Shown one piece after another: positions 14,101-29,600 of a stretch of DNA of 64,000 nucleotides. The stretch is taken from assembly GCA_033026295.1 (NCBI GenBank), contig CM065182.1, positions 7,998,001 to 8,062,000 on the forward strand. The letters are read 5' to 3'. Under the pieces are notes generated by a model. It did no database searches and was not told where the DNA came from. It saw nothing but the letters and a program-made list of their open reading frames with translations. The position numbers and the translations under genes were made by a program. The DNA is from Channa striata. Taxonomy: Eukaryota; Chordata; Actinopteri; Anabantiformes; Channidae. How positions within the stretch are numbered: the stretch's first letter is position 1; each line of letters begins with the position of its first letter.

Positions 14101-17100
14101 TCCTGAGAACATATTCTCTTGATGTGCTTCACTTTGTCTGTTGGCTGTGGGTTGGAGAGCTGGACAGCTGTATTTAGTTGCAGTGATAAATGTTGGACAG
14201 CTGGGAGAATTTAGTTTAATTTTCCCCATAAAATCACATTTTAGTCAAGGGTTCAGTGAAAATCAAAAGGATCTGTGATGCTCTAAATAGATCAAGAGCT
14301 TGGAAAAGTGGATTATGTTTTACTGCTTCAGAGTTTTTTCCTGTACCTGTAGCAGGTCTGGGTCATTCTGTCCTTCGGGACTTTCTGTGCATCATTTAAT
14401 ATGATTTATCGGCAAACACCTTGGGAGAATCTGTCAACCAGCTGCCAAACAGAGCTGCAGATGTTACACCAAGTTCATATATTTGTTTAAGTGGATATTT
14501 TCTATTCATCATGAAAAAATTCCCATTTCTACAAGTTTATTGTTTGGAACTTATGATACTAAGAAGTAAATGTTTGCTAGAGACATAATTCATCAATATG
14601 TATTACCATGGAAACTAAAGAAGCTATATTCGCAATGCTGCAGCTTGTATCATAAATAGCATACAGGTAGGTGCAGTAGCAGACCCTGTTAATAGGCATT
14701 TATGCTTGTGTAACTCAGCATTATATACAGTAGATGTGTCCTAACAGTTATGACAGAAACGTTGATAATCAGCCTTCCACAGTCCAGATTTTTTTTTTTT
14801 AATAACCACGACATGTAGATTTGAGGTGAGAGAACAAACAAAAACAACATGAGGTGTGAATCACTTTTAAAAATAGGAGCTTATTAAAATAAACTTTATT
14901 GAGTAAAGTTCCAAAGTTCAGACATTGACTGTCTTGCCATTTGACATTTTGTGGATGTGATCAAACCCCTCACTTTGTGAGTATGTGTTTCACATTAATA
15001 ATTTTTATTAATCAATCATATTTGTCTGCAACATGTAGGGCTGTTGATACATAGATCGTGTGACTTTGAACTTAACCAGACCAGCTGTTTTTCCCACTTC
15101 ACACTGGTAGTGATCTACAGTATCACTGATTAACATTAACAGTGATTTGTCTCATAAAAACTAGCCTGACCTAATGTTTATCCTGCATTAATTTTTCTTT
15201 TTTATGCCAGGATGTTGGATCATAATCCACTAAGCAGCCTGTCGCAGGACACGTTCATTGGGCTCCAGTCTCTCATGTACCTGTGAGTTGAATTTCCTTG
15301 ATTTTTCTTTCTGTGGTTGTTGTTGTTGACCGATTTCTAATCTGAATATTTCAACATTTCCTGAATTACATGAGATTAAGCATGAAAAAAGTCTATATAT
15401 AGTTTCACAAAAACCTGCTGTTTGAGAAAAATTGACTAAACATTTCTTTGTAATAGTTGTTAGACACAGCTTAGGTTATCACTTTTCCTCCATACGCTCA
15501 AAGGAGACTGAGAGCTTGTATTCTTGTCAGACGGTTCATTAATAATTTGTATCAGTTAATTTCACACCTCATTTGATGCTCAGTCATGTCTCTGTGTCAT
15601 TATGATGTTCAAGTATTACAGCTGTTCGTGGCGGCCGGTTGTTGAGTTTTATCTTTTCCAATGAGCCAGTAAGTCAAACGCATTTACAGAGAACCTTCAG
15701 AAACAGCAGGGTTTTAACCAACCATCGAAGAGAATCACAGAAAATACATTTGAGACAAAAACTAAATAATAAGTCTGGAACCCGTGGACTAATTCACATT
15801 TACATGACATATCTGCACTTTTTGTAAAACGTACCGCCGTGCTTGTTACAGATCGTGTCAGGCTTCTCTTTGCATCTTTGCCTTTTATTCCCGGATTACA
15901 CATATCTGTCTTGCCCTCATCATTATCCAGTCTCTGCCTCACTGACCTGGCTGGGATCAGCCCTTGTAATTGTGTGTTGCACAGCAGCGAATTTGTGATG
16001 TTGTTCTCTCAGCTCCATTCATTCTCTCTCTGGTTTCAATCCTCAACTGCGTTCAACAACAGGAGTCCGTCTTAATAAATGTCAAAAAGTTTGTAAATGT
16101 GCAGAAAAAGGTCTCTGCCTCCCAAAGCTCTTTTTGTTTCTCTATTCATCTGTCAGATGTGAGTCCTTTGTCCTTGATGACATCTGTCTGTCTGTACCAT
16201 CAAAGTTTTCTTTTGTTTTTAACCTAAAAACTCTGAAAGTTAAGAGACGCAAACTTTGCTTAACTTTACATTGGTGATGTATTATGGAGTTAAGCTAAAC
16301 TTACACAGACTTAAAACACACGTATTTGTTAAATCCATTACTTTTTATTAATGCCGTTATGAGCACATCGTTATATATTGTCTGGTTTTAGTTTGCGTCT
16401 TTCATCTTCCAACCTTTGGAAAACTGTCCAGAACAGAAATTTCTCCATGCAAAGATAACATGGTGACTGAGAAAACCTTCACTGAAAGAACAATGATTTT
16501 TAATAAAGTTATCTTCAGGTAGCATCTGGAGTTCTTTAAATTCTTAGATTTTAAGTTTTTCACTAGACAGCGGTTGAAGGACATTGGCTTATTTATCAAT
16601 ATGTGCCGTGTTCAAAGTTAATCACATTAGACGTCTGTGCAGGCTGACTATTAATGTCCTGATGTCTAACAGATTTGTCAGCGTTGCTGCGGCAGTAATT
16701 GAACCATTCTGGTCATTTATCTTCATCAGTTGTTCTTGTCTTTCTCAGAACACGGGTTCTTTGTTTGCAGGTAATAAGAATGCAACAGGGCATCACACCA
16801 TCAGCGTGTGAGAGTGTGTGTCTGGACGGGTGAATGAGAAGCAATCAAAGCACTTTGACTAACAACAAGGCAGAAAAGAATAACATTCGTGAAGACAATT
16901 TGCCGTCACCTGCATTCTGTCGTGATGGGAAACTCCTGGTCTGCTCTTCTCTTCTTCTGACAGATCCATGGTGGACACTTCGCTGCAGCAGCTTCCTCAC
17001 CCGAGCTTCTGTCAACACATGCCTACGTTGGACTGGCTGTGAGTGTGATTCCGAAAATGTCTGAATGTGTGTGCTTATAGAAACATATTTTTATAATAGA

Positions 17101-20100
17101 CAGAGGAAACAGCAGGTTGTGCAGTCGTCAATATGAGGATCAGGTGAGGCTTCCTGAGAGATGAAGTGTGCTCAGGTGATGTCAGCTCCACGAGCTGCTC
17201 TGGAGTTCACCTGTCGGAGGCGTCAGACTGACGTCTGAAAGCGTTGTGCTGATTGGGCTTAAATTCCAAAGCAAACACTTGTTTTCTCCTTCTCTTACCC
17301 TAAAACACAGACTCCTAGTCCTATTTTTGTTTCAGAATCGAATGACCTCACAGTACATGTGAAAGCCACATGTGTTTCTGTATCCTATTAAGTGGACACA
17401 CAATGTTCCCGTTTCCCTTTATTTTTTCAGGGATCTGGAAGGGAACCAGATTCAAAATCTCAACTACTCCATCCTGAAGACCTGCAACAAGCTCGAGGTT
17501 CTGTGAGTATCAACTTTAAAACTTAACAACACTTAAAGTCCAGAGCTTACGAAAGGTCCAACTGATGTTTCCACTGGATTTAGAGAGGTATTAAACATAA
17601 ACTTTTCTGAGTTGGTTACTTCAAACTTTCTCATTCAGATGTGTCTCTGCAATCACTCTATGAAAAATATTCTAGTGAGCATCAAGTGTGAATGTCAAAA
17701 CTCCCTGCTACACTCCAGCTTATTTAGGACAGTGAGCTTGACTACTTCTAAAAGCAAAAGTATATGGTCATATTATCCACAACTGTTTTTTTTTTTAAAT
17801 TCACATTCAGGTCAGTCGTTGAAGAGTTTCATAATTTAGACAGACTTTTACATATGAACTGCACTGTATGAACACTGTTGCAGCCGTATCGTATTAATTC
17901 ACATATTAAACACTCAGTAAAAGCAAATGTTACAGGATGGAAGCTTGTGCTTGTTTTCTCTCTAGAGTCTCAAAGACTCAAAGACTCAAACTGTGTGGTT
18001 GATGATAATAATGCATTTTACAAATGTCATCTGAATAGTTAAAAATGATGCATTCCCCAATTTATTTGTAGTTGGTTTCCTTAACATATACCAGATACCT
18101 TCCTCTACTCATGCTCATTTCATTAATGCACATAAACACCAGTGTCCCATCATAAGGAACAGGACGTGGTTCCATTGGATGGAATAAGAGGGTCAAACAA
18201 GGACACAGATCTTGTCCAATTTTGGTGACAGCCAATATCTGTAGGCACAGAAAAAACTTACAAACAACCGGGCACAAATCGATCACTAATGTACCACTGA
18301 TTGATGTGGTACTTTTCAAAACGCTGGTAGAAACTTGGCTTTGCAAGATAAGAGGTAAACTTAGATTGAAATGAAACTCAACTTTAATCTTTAGTTTAGC
18401 TTTTAGAGGTTGTGCAGTATTTTAGATAAATAACGACTGTGGCTGAGAAAAGACTGAGGACGAAGAGTAAATACTGTTGCTCTATTCAGCGCACAGGTAA
18501 ATATGCAGTATTAAGTATTCTGTTTACTTCACGCCTGGATGGTGAGTCACACACACGCTGGCCTGCAGGTGTGTGTTACACTCCCGCTGTGCCTCCCTGG
18601 TTATGCCTCATCTGTTTTTCATTTAAAAACTCGGCAAATGTGTTTGTGTGTAGATCAGAGACCCCTCTGATTATTTGTGGCATGTAGGTACACCGCGTTC
18701 AGACTCAGAAAGGAAATTGTCATCATAATAAAACAGAAAGTCAGGTAAAAAAAAACTCATCTCTGACACCTCTCTGCTTTGGAGAACGTGCAAAACTTAG
18801 CAGTATTTTAATCTGGCTTCAACTTTCCTTGTTTAATGTCACGTTAACATATCGATTTTGTCAATCCTGCTGACAAATTCAAGATTAGGACAGCAGGACT
18901 GAGCCTGGGAGACAGAGGACGAAGTTTATCAGTAGTTCTCCAGTCGTTGTGGGTGAGAGTGAACGTGTGAATGGACAGAGACTTTTAAACACACTGCAGA
19001 AAGTAATTTCTAGGCAGAAAATGGCTGTTTAGTCACCATCACCAGGAGGAGCATTGTGTAAATTGGTAGCCGCATGTTTAGATGCTGCGACAGATGAGAT
19101 TTCATTCAGTCCCAGCTGGGATCCGCCACAGGGGACCGAGACATGTTGCTCCCTGCACTGCTTCTAACAGCTGCTCTGTCCTGTTCAGATTACTGATGGA
19201 CAACAGGATCAGAAAAGTCCCTGAAAACACCTTCCAGTCTCTGTGGAAGTTGGCTGAACTGTGAGTAGCATGCAGTAGAGGTTTTATTTATCTTTTTCAT
19301 TCTGATTATAAATTCAGTTCAGTTTTTATCTGCCAGAATTAAATACATAGGTGAAGTCCAATCAATCACTGAGGTTCAGTGGCTACATCTGGATCTATAA
19401 ACGCTGTGGTGGTGATGGTGGTAAATTCTAGTCTTCACTGAGAATCGATTTTTCTTTTCACTCTTTCTCAAATTAGATTTTTTTTTTCAAACTAGCAGCA
19501 CATCTTTTCCATAATCAATCTGTGACCAGGATAAACGTGAGTTTTCAGCTTTTAATGCATGATGAAGCGATCAGACTTTGGGAACTGCTGTTTATCATTA
19601 GTTATTATGAAAAATCAACTACAATATGACCCCCACACGGCTGAATTAGTGGATTTTATTTCACTTTTTTCATATGGTAAATGGTCTGCACTTACAGTAC
19701 ATAGCGCATGTTACGATGAAATTATTCTTTGCATTTAATCCCTATTAGGGGTTTGTGGGCAGCCACAGGGGGCCTCCAGGGGCTTGGAGACCTACTGCTG
19801 AGTGTCTCACTCAGGGAAATGCCTGGCATATGGATTTGATGCTGCAGATTTCTGGATCCCAGACTGATAGTTTACCCACTGATAAACCAGGCTGCAGGAT
19901 TATACGCTAAAATAAAATCACAAAAAAGAATTTTAATATAATCACAGCTACTTTTATGTTTTATAAACTTAGTTCCACCATAGAAAACTTTATCTAACAT
20001 ATATGCAGAATGTAAGAGTGGTGCGCTTGTTTAAAGGAGCTGCCAGAAAAAGCCTCCACGTGTTTGGGGTGTATGCATCCACCAGTGACAGCAGCTGTAC

Positions 20101-23100
20101 CCCACACGTCTCTGATTCACTGGGAGGAACTGGACGGGAGCACTTTGTTTCTCGCAGAGCTTGGATATTTATCAGAATCCTGACAACAGCTTACAGTCCA
20201 GTTTTGAACATCGTGGCTCTCAGACATTCCTGCACTGACCAAACACACAGTGCTTCTTGTCTTTGACATTTTTAAGTATCTGCAACCGTGAAACAGCTTT
20301 GGGGTGGGCAAGTACATTTGTGTCACATGGTGAGTTGCAGCACACATTCAGATGCAGGACAGGAGCAATGACGTATTTACTTAAATTTACCACTGTGACA
20401 AAGTCCTATTACCCCAAACACTTTTCTGCACAGGAAACAGATCAGCTTTTACTCACAGTGAAACAAAGTGGTGCATCAAAGCTGTAACATTTAGATATTC
20501 GGCAAAAGTCTGAAAATAGTTTGTTTATGTCATATTTTCTGGTAAGATAAGTGGTTAATTACAGTTTTGGCTAAATGCAACAGAAAACACAGTTGGACTT
20601 AGCTTGTAAGTGTGGATGCACATATACTGTCAGTCGATTTATTACTGGAAAAGAGCAAAACCTAAGTTTAACTGTAAAAATAAGACAAAACTGTTTATCC
20701 CTGGAATTCTATTTTAGCCTGTTTCACATTTTTCTTGTAGTCTTTTTGAACTTCACTCTCATTGAGGTGAGATTTTGGCCTCAAATTTAATTAAGGTCTC
20801 ACTTTATCTAGTTAATAAATAAATGAAAAAGTTAAATTAATAATAACTTTTATAAATTTGTGGTAATCTAGTGGGTAAATAGATTCAGTTTGAGGTATCT
20901 CTGTCTCTGTCTCTGTAACACTGCAAATATAATGCAGGTGAATAGGATTTACCTTGTGTTACAGCATTAAAAAAATATTAATATTTAATTTAACAGCAGC
21001 ACTGTGACTGATACTCCGGACAATCCACAATCACCATAACATTTGACTGAAGACATGTAAACAATTACATACCAACATATAATACCTATAATATAAGCCA
21101 ATATGGCGGTGAAAGGTTCTGTTAGTGGGCTTTATAATGGCTGAGTAATGTGTGATTAAAAATGAATGAATTCATTTCATTTTACTATTGTTTCTTTTTT
21201 TATCTGTACAGGAATCTGTCCAGCAACAGGATCAAGGAGCTGCCAAAAAACACCTTTAAAAGCCTCTCCAAGTCCCTCCTCAAACTGTGGGTAACTGTCC
21301 TCAAACGTTTCCTCATGTCACGATTACAACAGGAGGGAATTAGAGGGAAACTGTGTGTAAAACACTTAGAGAAGTTTCACATGCACTACAGCATATTTAC
21401 ACTGTGGCTCTGCAAAATATTAAAAGCAGAAACGTTAACAATAGAGCAGATGGTACCAACCTGATGAAAACTGAGCACTTTTGTTCAAAACAATTTTGGA
21501 GACAGGAAACAGATGGCAGGGAAACGATGAGTGGGCTCTAAGTGAGGGAAATTATAAATGTTATAATATAAATATTTGGACACTTTATTAAACTGCCACC
21601 AAAACATCTCAAACATGACAAAGGACATACAGTGGCTTCATAAATTATTCAGTCTCTTAGCTCGTTTGCACACCTTTTTGGGCGGCAGAATTTACTTCCA
21701 GTCTTGAGTGTCTTGGGGTAAATCTCTAGAAGCTCTGCACACTGTCTGTATCTGGACACTTTATCCCACTTTGCCTGGCAGATCGTCTCAGGATCTGGAA
21801 ACTGCCGTGTTTAGGCCTCTCCTCAAAGACGTGTCTCTGAGCATGTCCTCCGACTTTGCCGGATGCTTGGACTCATTGTCATGCCGAAGACACTGTGACA
21901 TTCGTCATTGACACAAACATTTCTGTCACTTTTCAGTACAAACATGCAGAACTAGTGGTACTGTACTGCCAGGCAGAGCTCTGCCACATGATTAATGCCA
22001 TTAGAAATTAATTTAATAAGCCCGCAAAGAGGTTCAGTGTTGGTGGATGTGTGAGGCAGTGGCAAGTAATTTGCTTTCAGTTAGTAAAAAAAGGTGAAAG
22101 ATGTTCTTTTATAAGAAGAAACTAGAGTATGTGCAGTTCACATAAGGTTCAAACTATCTTGACAAAAAGACATTTAATGATCTCTGTCACTGTGCGTCTG
22201 TCTGTGGTCCGTTCAGCTTCTTTCTTGCTGCCAAGGAGCAACTGGTGTGGTTGTGGTTTCGGGTTGAGTGGTTGTAGGAGATTGAAAACTGCACTGCTCT
22301 CAATTTCAGGAGGGAATTACAGCATTAATCAATTTGTTGTGCCCTCTCTCTCTCTCTCTCTCTCTTTCTGTGTGTCTCTCTCTCGCCCGCCATTAAGCAG
22401 CCTCGCCAAAAACTTTTCAACCACTTTTACACAACATGACAGCGTTTGAATATACTCCACATGGAGAGGACATGGAGCAGAATATAATGTTCCAGCAGAG
22501 ATAATGATGATCCTGCATCCACACGTTCACACACCCACTGATATTTAACTGAGGACAGTTATGAGAACATTTTTCAGTGTCCAAAAATGAACCTTAGCTT
22601 GCACCTATATTGTTTTTTACATGTAGGATCTTAAACTTTATGTGCTATTTGTATTCATTTTGTATAAAGATTTTATAGTATATTGTCATAAATACTGTTA
22701 AAATAATCACCGAATTACTGCTAAGTTGTCAAAACTGAAGTCAGAAAAGTTCGACATCCGTTCAGTTTGCAGACGTCAAATGCAGCACTGAAGTTCATAT
22801 TTTGAAAGTCCCTGAAGTCGCACAGAAAACGTCGTCCTCCTCCTTATTCGTCAAAAGAAGGTTGTGCCCGTGCTTGTCTTTCACCTGTGGCCAAACCTAA
22901 AATTGCTCCCACAGAGTCAAACCCAAGTATGACACGAGCCCCGACTAACAGCCTTGGGGTTATGTATTGCCTACGTGCACTTCATAATAAGAAGGTACAG
23001 ACAAACGCTGTCACAGACCAATGCTCTCACTTAAAAAACAGACGTTCAGTGCGTGAGCTGGTTCACAAACATGAGCAAGAACTAGGAGACATTTCAAAAA

Positions 23101-23659
23101 ATCTAAGTGGATTATTGCTAAATTACTGTATAAGGCAGAAAAACTTAGACAATATGACAGAGTGTCTATTATACTGTAGTTAAGTGAAGTGGTACTTTTT
23201 ATTATTGAGTGAGGTGCAGATTAGAAAATTGGAAGATTTAAATGTCACATTTTATCTGTGTTTTTATGCATCCCTAACCTTTTAGTTAAATCATCTTTGA
23301 CATTATTTCAGGACCTTGACATACACTGTTCTATATCTACAAATGTCAGATATAGTAAATCACCCTTCAAGGAAGTAAGAATAAAGACAAATCCACAGCG
23401 GTGCCGTTATACATTGTAGATGTGGAGCACAGTGCTGCAGAGTTTTGAATTCTGTATTCACTGTGAAATAGGACTGAATGCTGGAAATCATCGGATGGTC
23501 ACCGGCTTCTCTGCTACATGATCCTAACATTTAGTCCTGGCGAGCTTTACTGAGTTTGTCATGGTCTGTTTGTTGTTGCAGAAATATCTCCCACAATCCC
23601 CTTCTTCGCATTCACCCCAACCACTTCAACCACCTGACACATCTGCAGTCTCTGTGAGT

Positions 23660-23690
<31 letters not shown>

Positions 23691-26600
23691 TCTTGCTGCA
23701 GCTTGTGTGTTGATGAAACGTGCTCCTCTTCCTCCAGGGCACTAGAAGGCATAGATATTCCAGATATTCACACAAAGATGTTTCTGCCTATGATGAACCT
23801 CTCCCACATGTACGTACGATCCTACACGAGTCTGTCATCACTGAATAACCAATCGTGATCATTTTATCCTGTCTTATTCTCTTTTATGTGCATTTGTTTC
23901 CTCCTTTGTTCCTTCCTTGTCTTCTCTTGCAGATACTTTAAGACGTTCCAGTACTGCTCCTATGCACCTCATGTCAGGTCCTGTAAGCCCAACACAGACG
24001 GCATCTCATCTTTTGAGGACCTGCTGGCTAACATAGTGCTGCGAGTGTCTGTCTGGGTCATGGCCTTTATTACCTGCTTTGGTAACCTCTTTGTCATCTG
24101 CATGAGGTCACTAATACGAGCAGAGAACAACCTGCACGCTGTCTGCATCAAAGTCCTCTGCTGTGAGTAGCCATGCACCACCGCACACCAGATACTTCTA
24201 CTTGAACAGAGATGAGTGTGAGAATTTGCATCCACTTACTGTGAATTGACAAAAAAGCAAAACAAAGATGTTTTTTCCATCAACGTAATATTTAACACAA
24301 ATGTTTCTTCATCATCAAAAGTACCAATAACAATCTAGGAGTGTATAAAAAGAAAGTAAAATATTACAAATTGCAATGTTGTCTTATGCTTTGTGTTGTG
24401 CTGTTAGAAGGCGATAATTCCTGGAATAATCGCAGAAATCTTAAAACCTGCAGCTCTTGTTTTGTTCCCTACTACTGATGGCATTTAGATAAAGATCTGA
24501 AAGGACACAAAGTGAGATAAGTTTCCATTTGATGTTGGGTCTGATTAAAACCAAAAACTGTGCTGCTTTGAATAAGATTGGAGGTGTTACTGTACCAACT
24601 GTGAAAAGAATATTTCTACGCACAACTGTACATCACACGGTGGGTTTGTTGAACAAACCAAAGAGAAGTAGCTCAAAAGACAGAACATTTCCAACAGGGA
24701 TGGAAGTGCTTTTAAAAAGGCCCTTTTCTCAATCCATTTACCCATTCTGACGTCTCTCCATCTCCATAAACCCTTTGTTCCTCTCTAACATGTCTCACTT
24801 TTGTGAGATTGTCTTATCTAACTCATTGCTCGTTTTTTTAGTTTTACTCTTGTGTCACATTGACTTAAATAAATACTGTCATTCTGATTCTTCCCCTCTG
24901 TGCCAATCACTTCCTTTCCTTCTTTTGTTCACCCACCAGGTTCCACTTTAACCCGCATTCAGGATATTTCTCTAAATGAATCAAGTGACTCACCACTTAC
25001 ACAGTACACGTGGGCACCACGCAACTGATCACTGACACTATAATTAATGTTCTGTTGCGCGTGTTCCGATGACAACTGGACCCTGTTCTTTGTACGTAGC
25101 CTGACAGATCCAAGATCAGATAAGAATTGCTGGATGGTCCAAGCCTGAACAACAATATAACGGTGACTCATTTGCATAATCTCTGCTTGTACTTAAAGTA
25201 AAGACAAGGACGAATCGAACGTGGGAGCAGGTGAAAGTAAAGTGACATGACTATTCTGCAAACTGTTGCCAGTGTATTATTCTGAGCCATATACTAGCAT
25301 TATTTTGAAGCCTTTTTTGTTGGTAAATCAATTTTAAATGAGTTGTGCTTTCACTGTAGCACATACAAAAAATGTTTATGTCTTCACATAGACCTTTGAT
25401 GACTGAATATGTATAGGTTTTTGTGGTAACTGTTGTCAGGATTGTCATCAGACTGTTACCGGGGACAGAAGCACATCTTAGGTTACTCTGACCCATGTAT
25501 TCTTCCATTGCACAACATCCTCTGTTTTATAAAAGCGCATCTGCCCCAATTTCAGTGGATTGTTCAGTTGCGAAGTGTGCTATAAATAATTGGATGAACT
25601 TCCTGGTCAAGCACCTTTCAAATCTGAAAGGTTATCTTCTTTAAACAAACAAAACCTGAGAATAAACCTGCCGCTGCCGGGTTTGAGATCTGTTGATTCC
25701 GTGTATAAAGAACACGTTCCTTCTGGCTGCAGCTGACAGGTGGACTACATCAGGAAACACACACAGAGCGCTTCACACTCTAAATGCAGTCATGTATGTG
25801 ACCCTCTGTTATCCAGGTGCAGACTGCCTCATGGGTGTGTACCTGTTTTTCGTTGGAGTGTTTGATGTAAAATTTCGCGGACAGTACAATCGCAACGCCC
25901 TGCTCTGGATGGACAGCACAGAGTGTCAGATCATCGGATTCCTGGCCATGCTCTCCACCGAGGTAATGCACGGTAATATACACGTGCACACGTTAATAAA
26001 CGCATGGCAACCTGTGGCTTCTGTAAATGGCAAAGGACTGTTCTCACAGCAGTGCATATCCAAGACACGTGTCTGTTTTCAAACTGTCAATTACACTTAC
26101 ACGGTCACATCAGCAGCTGCTGCTGCCTCCAGCATTTAGTCGCACCATTTAGCTTCAGGCTATGATTCTAGATACCCAGTGGTGAAATGATTATCATCCA
26201 TTTCCATCTTCCATCCATGTAATAATGCAGTATTGCTTACTTACAGGAAATGAGCTTGGACATGCTAAATTTAACTCAAATTAGCTTTACTGGCGTTTGT
26301 GTTACCTCACTAACTTTAGGTTTTTTAAGGAGCGTATAAAAGGAAAGTTTGCGTCCCCTTGATAAACGTCCCCAGATAATTAACTTTAATATGTGAAAAT
26401 CAAATGTCTAATCTTTAAAACCGACTGTCAATACTTAACGCTTGATGAGTTGCACCAGGCGTGTCAAATTAGGCTGGTATTTTAAATGTTTTAAAAGTGG
26501 TAGATGTCGATGGGGAGTGTCAAGCAGTTTCCCGGAAGCAAAAATGGTCATAGGATCAGCAAAACAAATTTCAGAAGACCTCAAAAATACAACTGGGACA

Positions 26601-29600
26601 CATTCATGAAGCTGAGAGTGATATAAAACTGTTTCAAAGAGTTTAGGGATACCACTGTGAAGACCATAATTCAGAAATGGAAGCAATGTAAAAACACGGT
26701 AAGACTCTTTCAAAAGGTTGAAGAAGAAGGAAAATAACTAAACTAATGGATTCATTCATTACTAGTTTATCATAACTTTCTTTTTCTACCCTCTTTGGCC
26801 GTTTCTAATATTTCTGATGATGAAGTAAGATTTAAGCTGCCTGAATGTACAAGACATATAATATTCATGAAAAAAAAACATTTGTCAAACTGCTTTTACA
26901 AGACAAGTTAAGGTGAAGTTTTCACTCAACTCTAACATCAAGCCAGGAATATTAATAACAACAAAAAATTAATAACATTGAAAAAGATAACAGTGTTTAA
27001 TGAGGATCTTTAAAATCTTACTGAAAGCTGAGTGGAATGCTTTTTGTCTCCCTGACGTCACGTACAAATTTCTCAGTAAGTATATGCACAAACAATATTG
27101 GTCAAAAATTGCATCCATAGATTAAAATTAGATAAGACAAGAATCAAATAAGCATGAACAGATTCAAAAGATAATTTCCACAATGATGTGTGCAAAGATG
27201 AGATTGGTTTTAGTCCCAAATGGCTTTAACAAAAGCACCTACGCTTACTTCAATTAGTTTGTGACAACAATGTAACAGATTAATCTTAGTTTGATAATTT
27301 ATCTGGAGCCAGTTTTACATTCAGATCCACACCCATCGCAGGAAGACCATTTAAAAGTTTGTAATGAATGTTTCCCCTCAGGTGTCTGTTCTTCTCCTGA
27401 CTTACCTGACTCTGGAAAAGTTCCTGGTTATTGTCTTTCCCTTCAGCAATCTCCGCCCAGGCAAACTTCAGACGGGGGTGAGCTGCACTACTAATACACA
27501 GATTTTTTTACATTAATTTACTGCATCTGTTACACTGTGATTTTTCCATACAATATATCTACATCTATCTACTACTTATGTAACACTCTATGCTATGTTT
27601 AGAAAAAAACAATATACGGTACAGCAAATCCTAATAACAGTGAAGTAGAACTAGCAAAGCTGTTAATATATGGAGGTGTTTGGGTCAGACAGGCTCTGCA
27701 ACTGCAGCTTTTTTATAATAAAATAAGAAATTATAGAAATGACACTAAAGTAATTTTACAGATCCAGTTAAGCCAAAGAAAGCTGCTGTGAATGTGTGTG
27801 TTGGTTACACACCCACTTGTGGTGGCACGCATGTTTTCATGAGGACCAAATGCTTGATCCCACAAGTCCTGAACTGAATTTTAATGATGACATGGTTCAA
27901 AGTTAAGATAAGGCTTATGACCCCAGAAATGAATGTAAATCAATAGAAGTCCCCCACGGGGTAATTAAAACCAGTTTGTGTTTGTGTGGGTGTGTGTGAA
28001 ACACCTCAGTAGAAAATCTTTATGAGGAGATGAGATTAAAAGATTAATGAAGAGCATCATCAAAACAGCTGTTAAATTCTGACACGTTTTCCCACGAGGA
28101 AGAAAACTAAAGTCAATGTGGGTCCTTCTTAGTTCACTTTAGTTCAGCTGAGCTTCTTCAAACGGTGTGTTGAAAAACCAGAATCTTTGCACTTTGTGAG
28201 AGAGCTCTGCCACCTACTGTTGCTCATCGCTTTTCCTAAACGCTTGTCTTTTTATTATCGTTGTTGTCCCTTTGAAAGGTTGTCCTGGCCTCTATCTGGC
28301 TAGTGGGATTCATTATTGCAGCTGTGCCCCTGATGAACAAGGACACGTTTGGGAACTACTATGGACGTAATGGGGTCTGCTTTCCCCTGCACTCTGACAG
28401 GCAAGAAAAACCTACTGCCAAAGGATATTCCACTGGGATTTTTCTGGGTAAATTGAAGAAAAAACATGTTCTTTCCTCTCATAATCTTATTTTACAGTGA
28501 ATACAAATTTTAGCAACTAACTAAATGAGACAAAATGATTTGCATGTAAACCTATACAGGTGAATATTTTTTATATTTAAGTGTTTGTCTTTCATATTGT
28601 CACACTACTGTTACACTACAGCAGCAAACTAGACGAACAAAAAAATTGCAGCTGTGAGAGAGTTATTACACCATAACCCCATAAACAATGCATGATTCAT
28701 CAGGATTATTATTACCTACTGTTCTCACTGAGGACTTGTGGAAGTCTGGTGTGGAATGAAATACAGGCTCATTCTGCCTAAAGTGGCGCCCGCATTCACG
28801 TCATGAGGTAGTTAAAATAAGAAAGATGAATTCTTTCAGTGCCATTGTTTGTCGAAGTGTAAGTGCATCAACGTATACTGCACATTCTCTACCTGCCTTC
28901 CTGTGTCTGGTGGTGGGCAGCAACGACGTAGACATACAGCACTGTGCAAAAGTTTTAGGCAGGTGTGAAAAAATGCTGTAACCGAAGAATGCTTTCAAAA
29001 ATGGAAGCGTTAAACATTTATTTTCATAAATGAACAAAAAGCAGTGAATGAACAAAAGATAAATCTAAATCAAATCAATACTGGGGGTTACTACCTTTTG
29101 CCTTCAAAGGAGCATCAGTTCTTATAGGTCCAGTTGCAAAAAGCCAGGGATTTTGTAGGAGTGTGAGTCTGGGATTACATGAAGAGACAGACGGATGTGG
29201 GAGCCTTCATCCACAGAAGATCCGTGGTTAGTTCTCCAAGATGTTTGCAACAACCAACAGCTGAGTTTCTTCAAAAACTGTGTGCAAGTGGACCTAGAAG
29301 AACTGATGCTGTTTGCTTCGATATTTTAATTTTACGCTACTTTCTGTGCATTTGCATAGGTACAAAATCAGAATACTTCTTCCGTCGGTACATTAATGCA
29401 CGTGTCTGAATGTAATATTCCTTAGGTCTTAACCTGGTGGCATTCCTGGTGATCGTCTGCTGCTACTCCAGCATGTTCTACTCTATCTATAAAACTGGCA
29501 TCAATGCCACCACAGACTTGAGGAGCCGGCTGCACAGAGATGTGGCTGTGGCCAACAGGTTTTTCTTCATAGTATTCTCTGATGCCCTCTGCTGGATTCC

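Noticed and set aside
21281..21296. Alternative donor gg|gtaact for the LRR 8 exon
   Set aside because: It breaks the reading frame with the LRR 9 exon.
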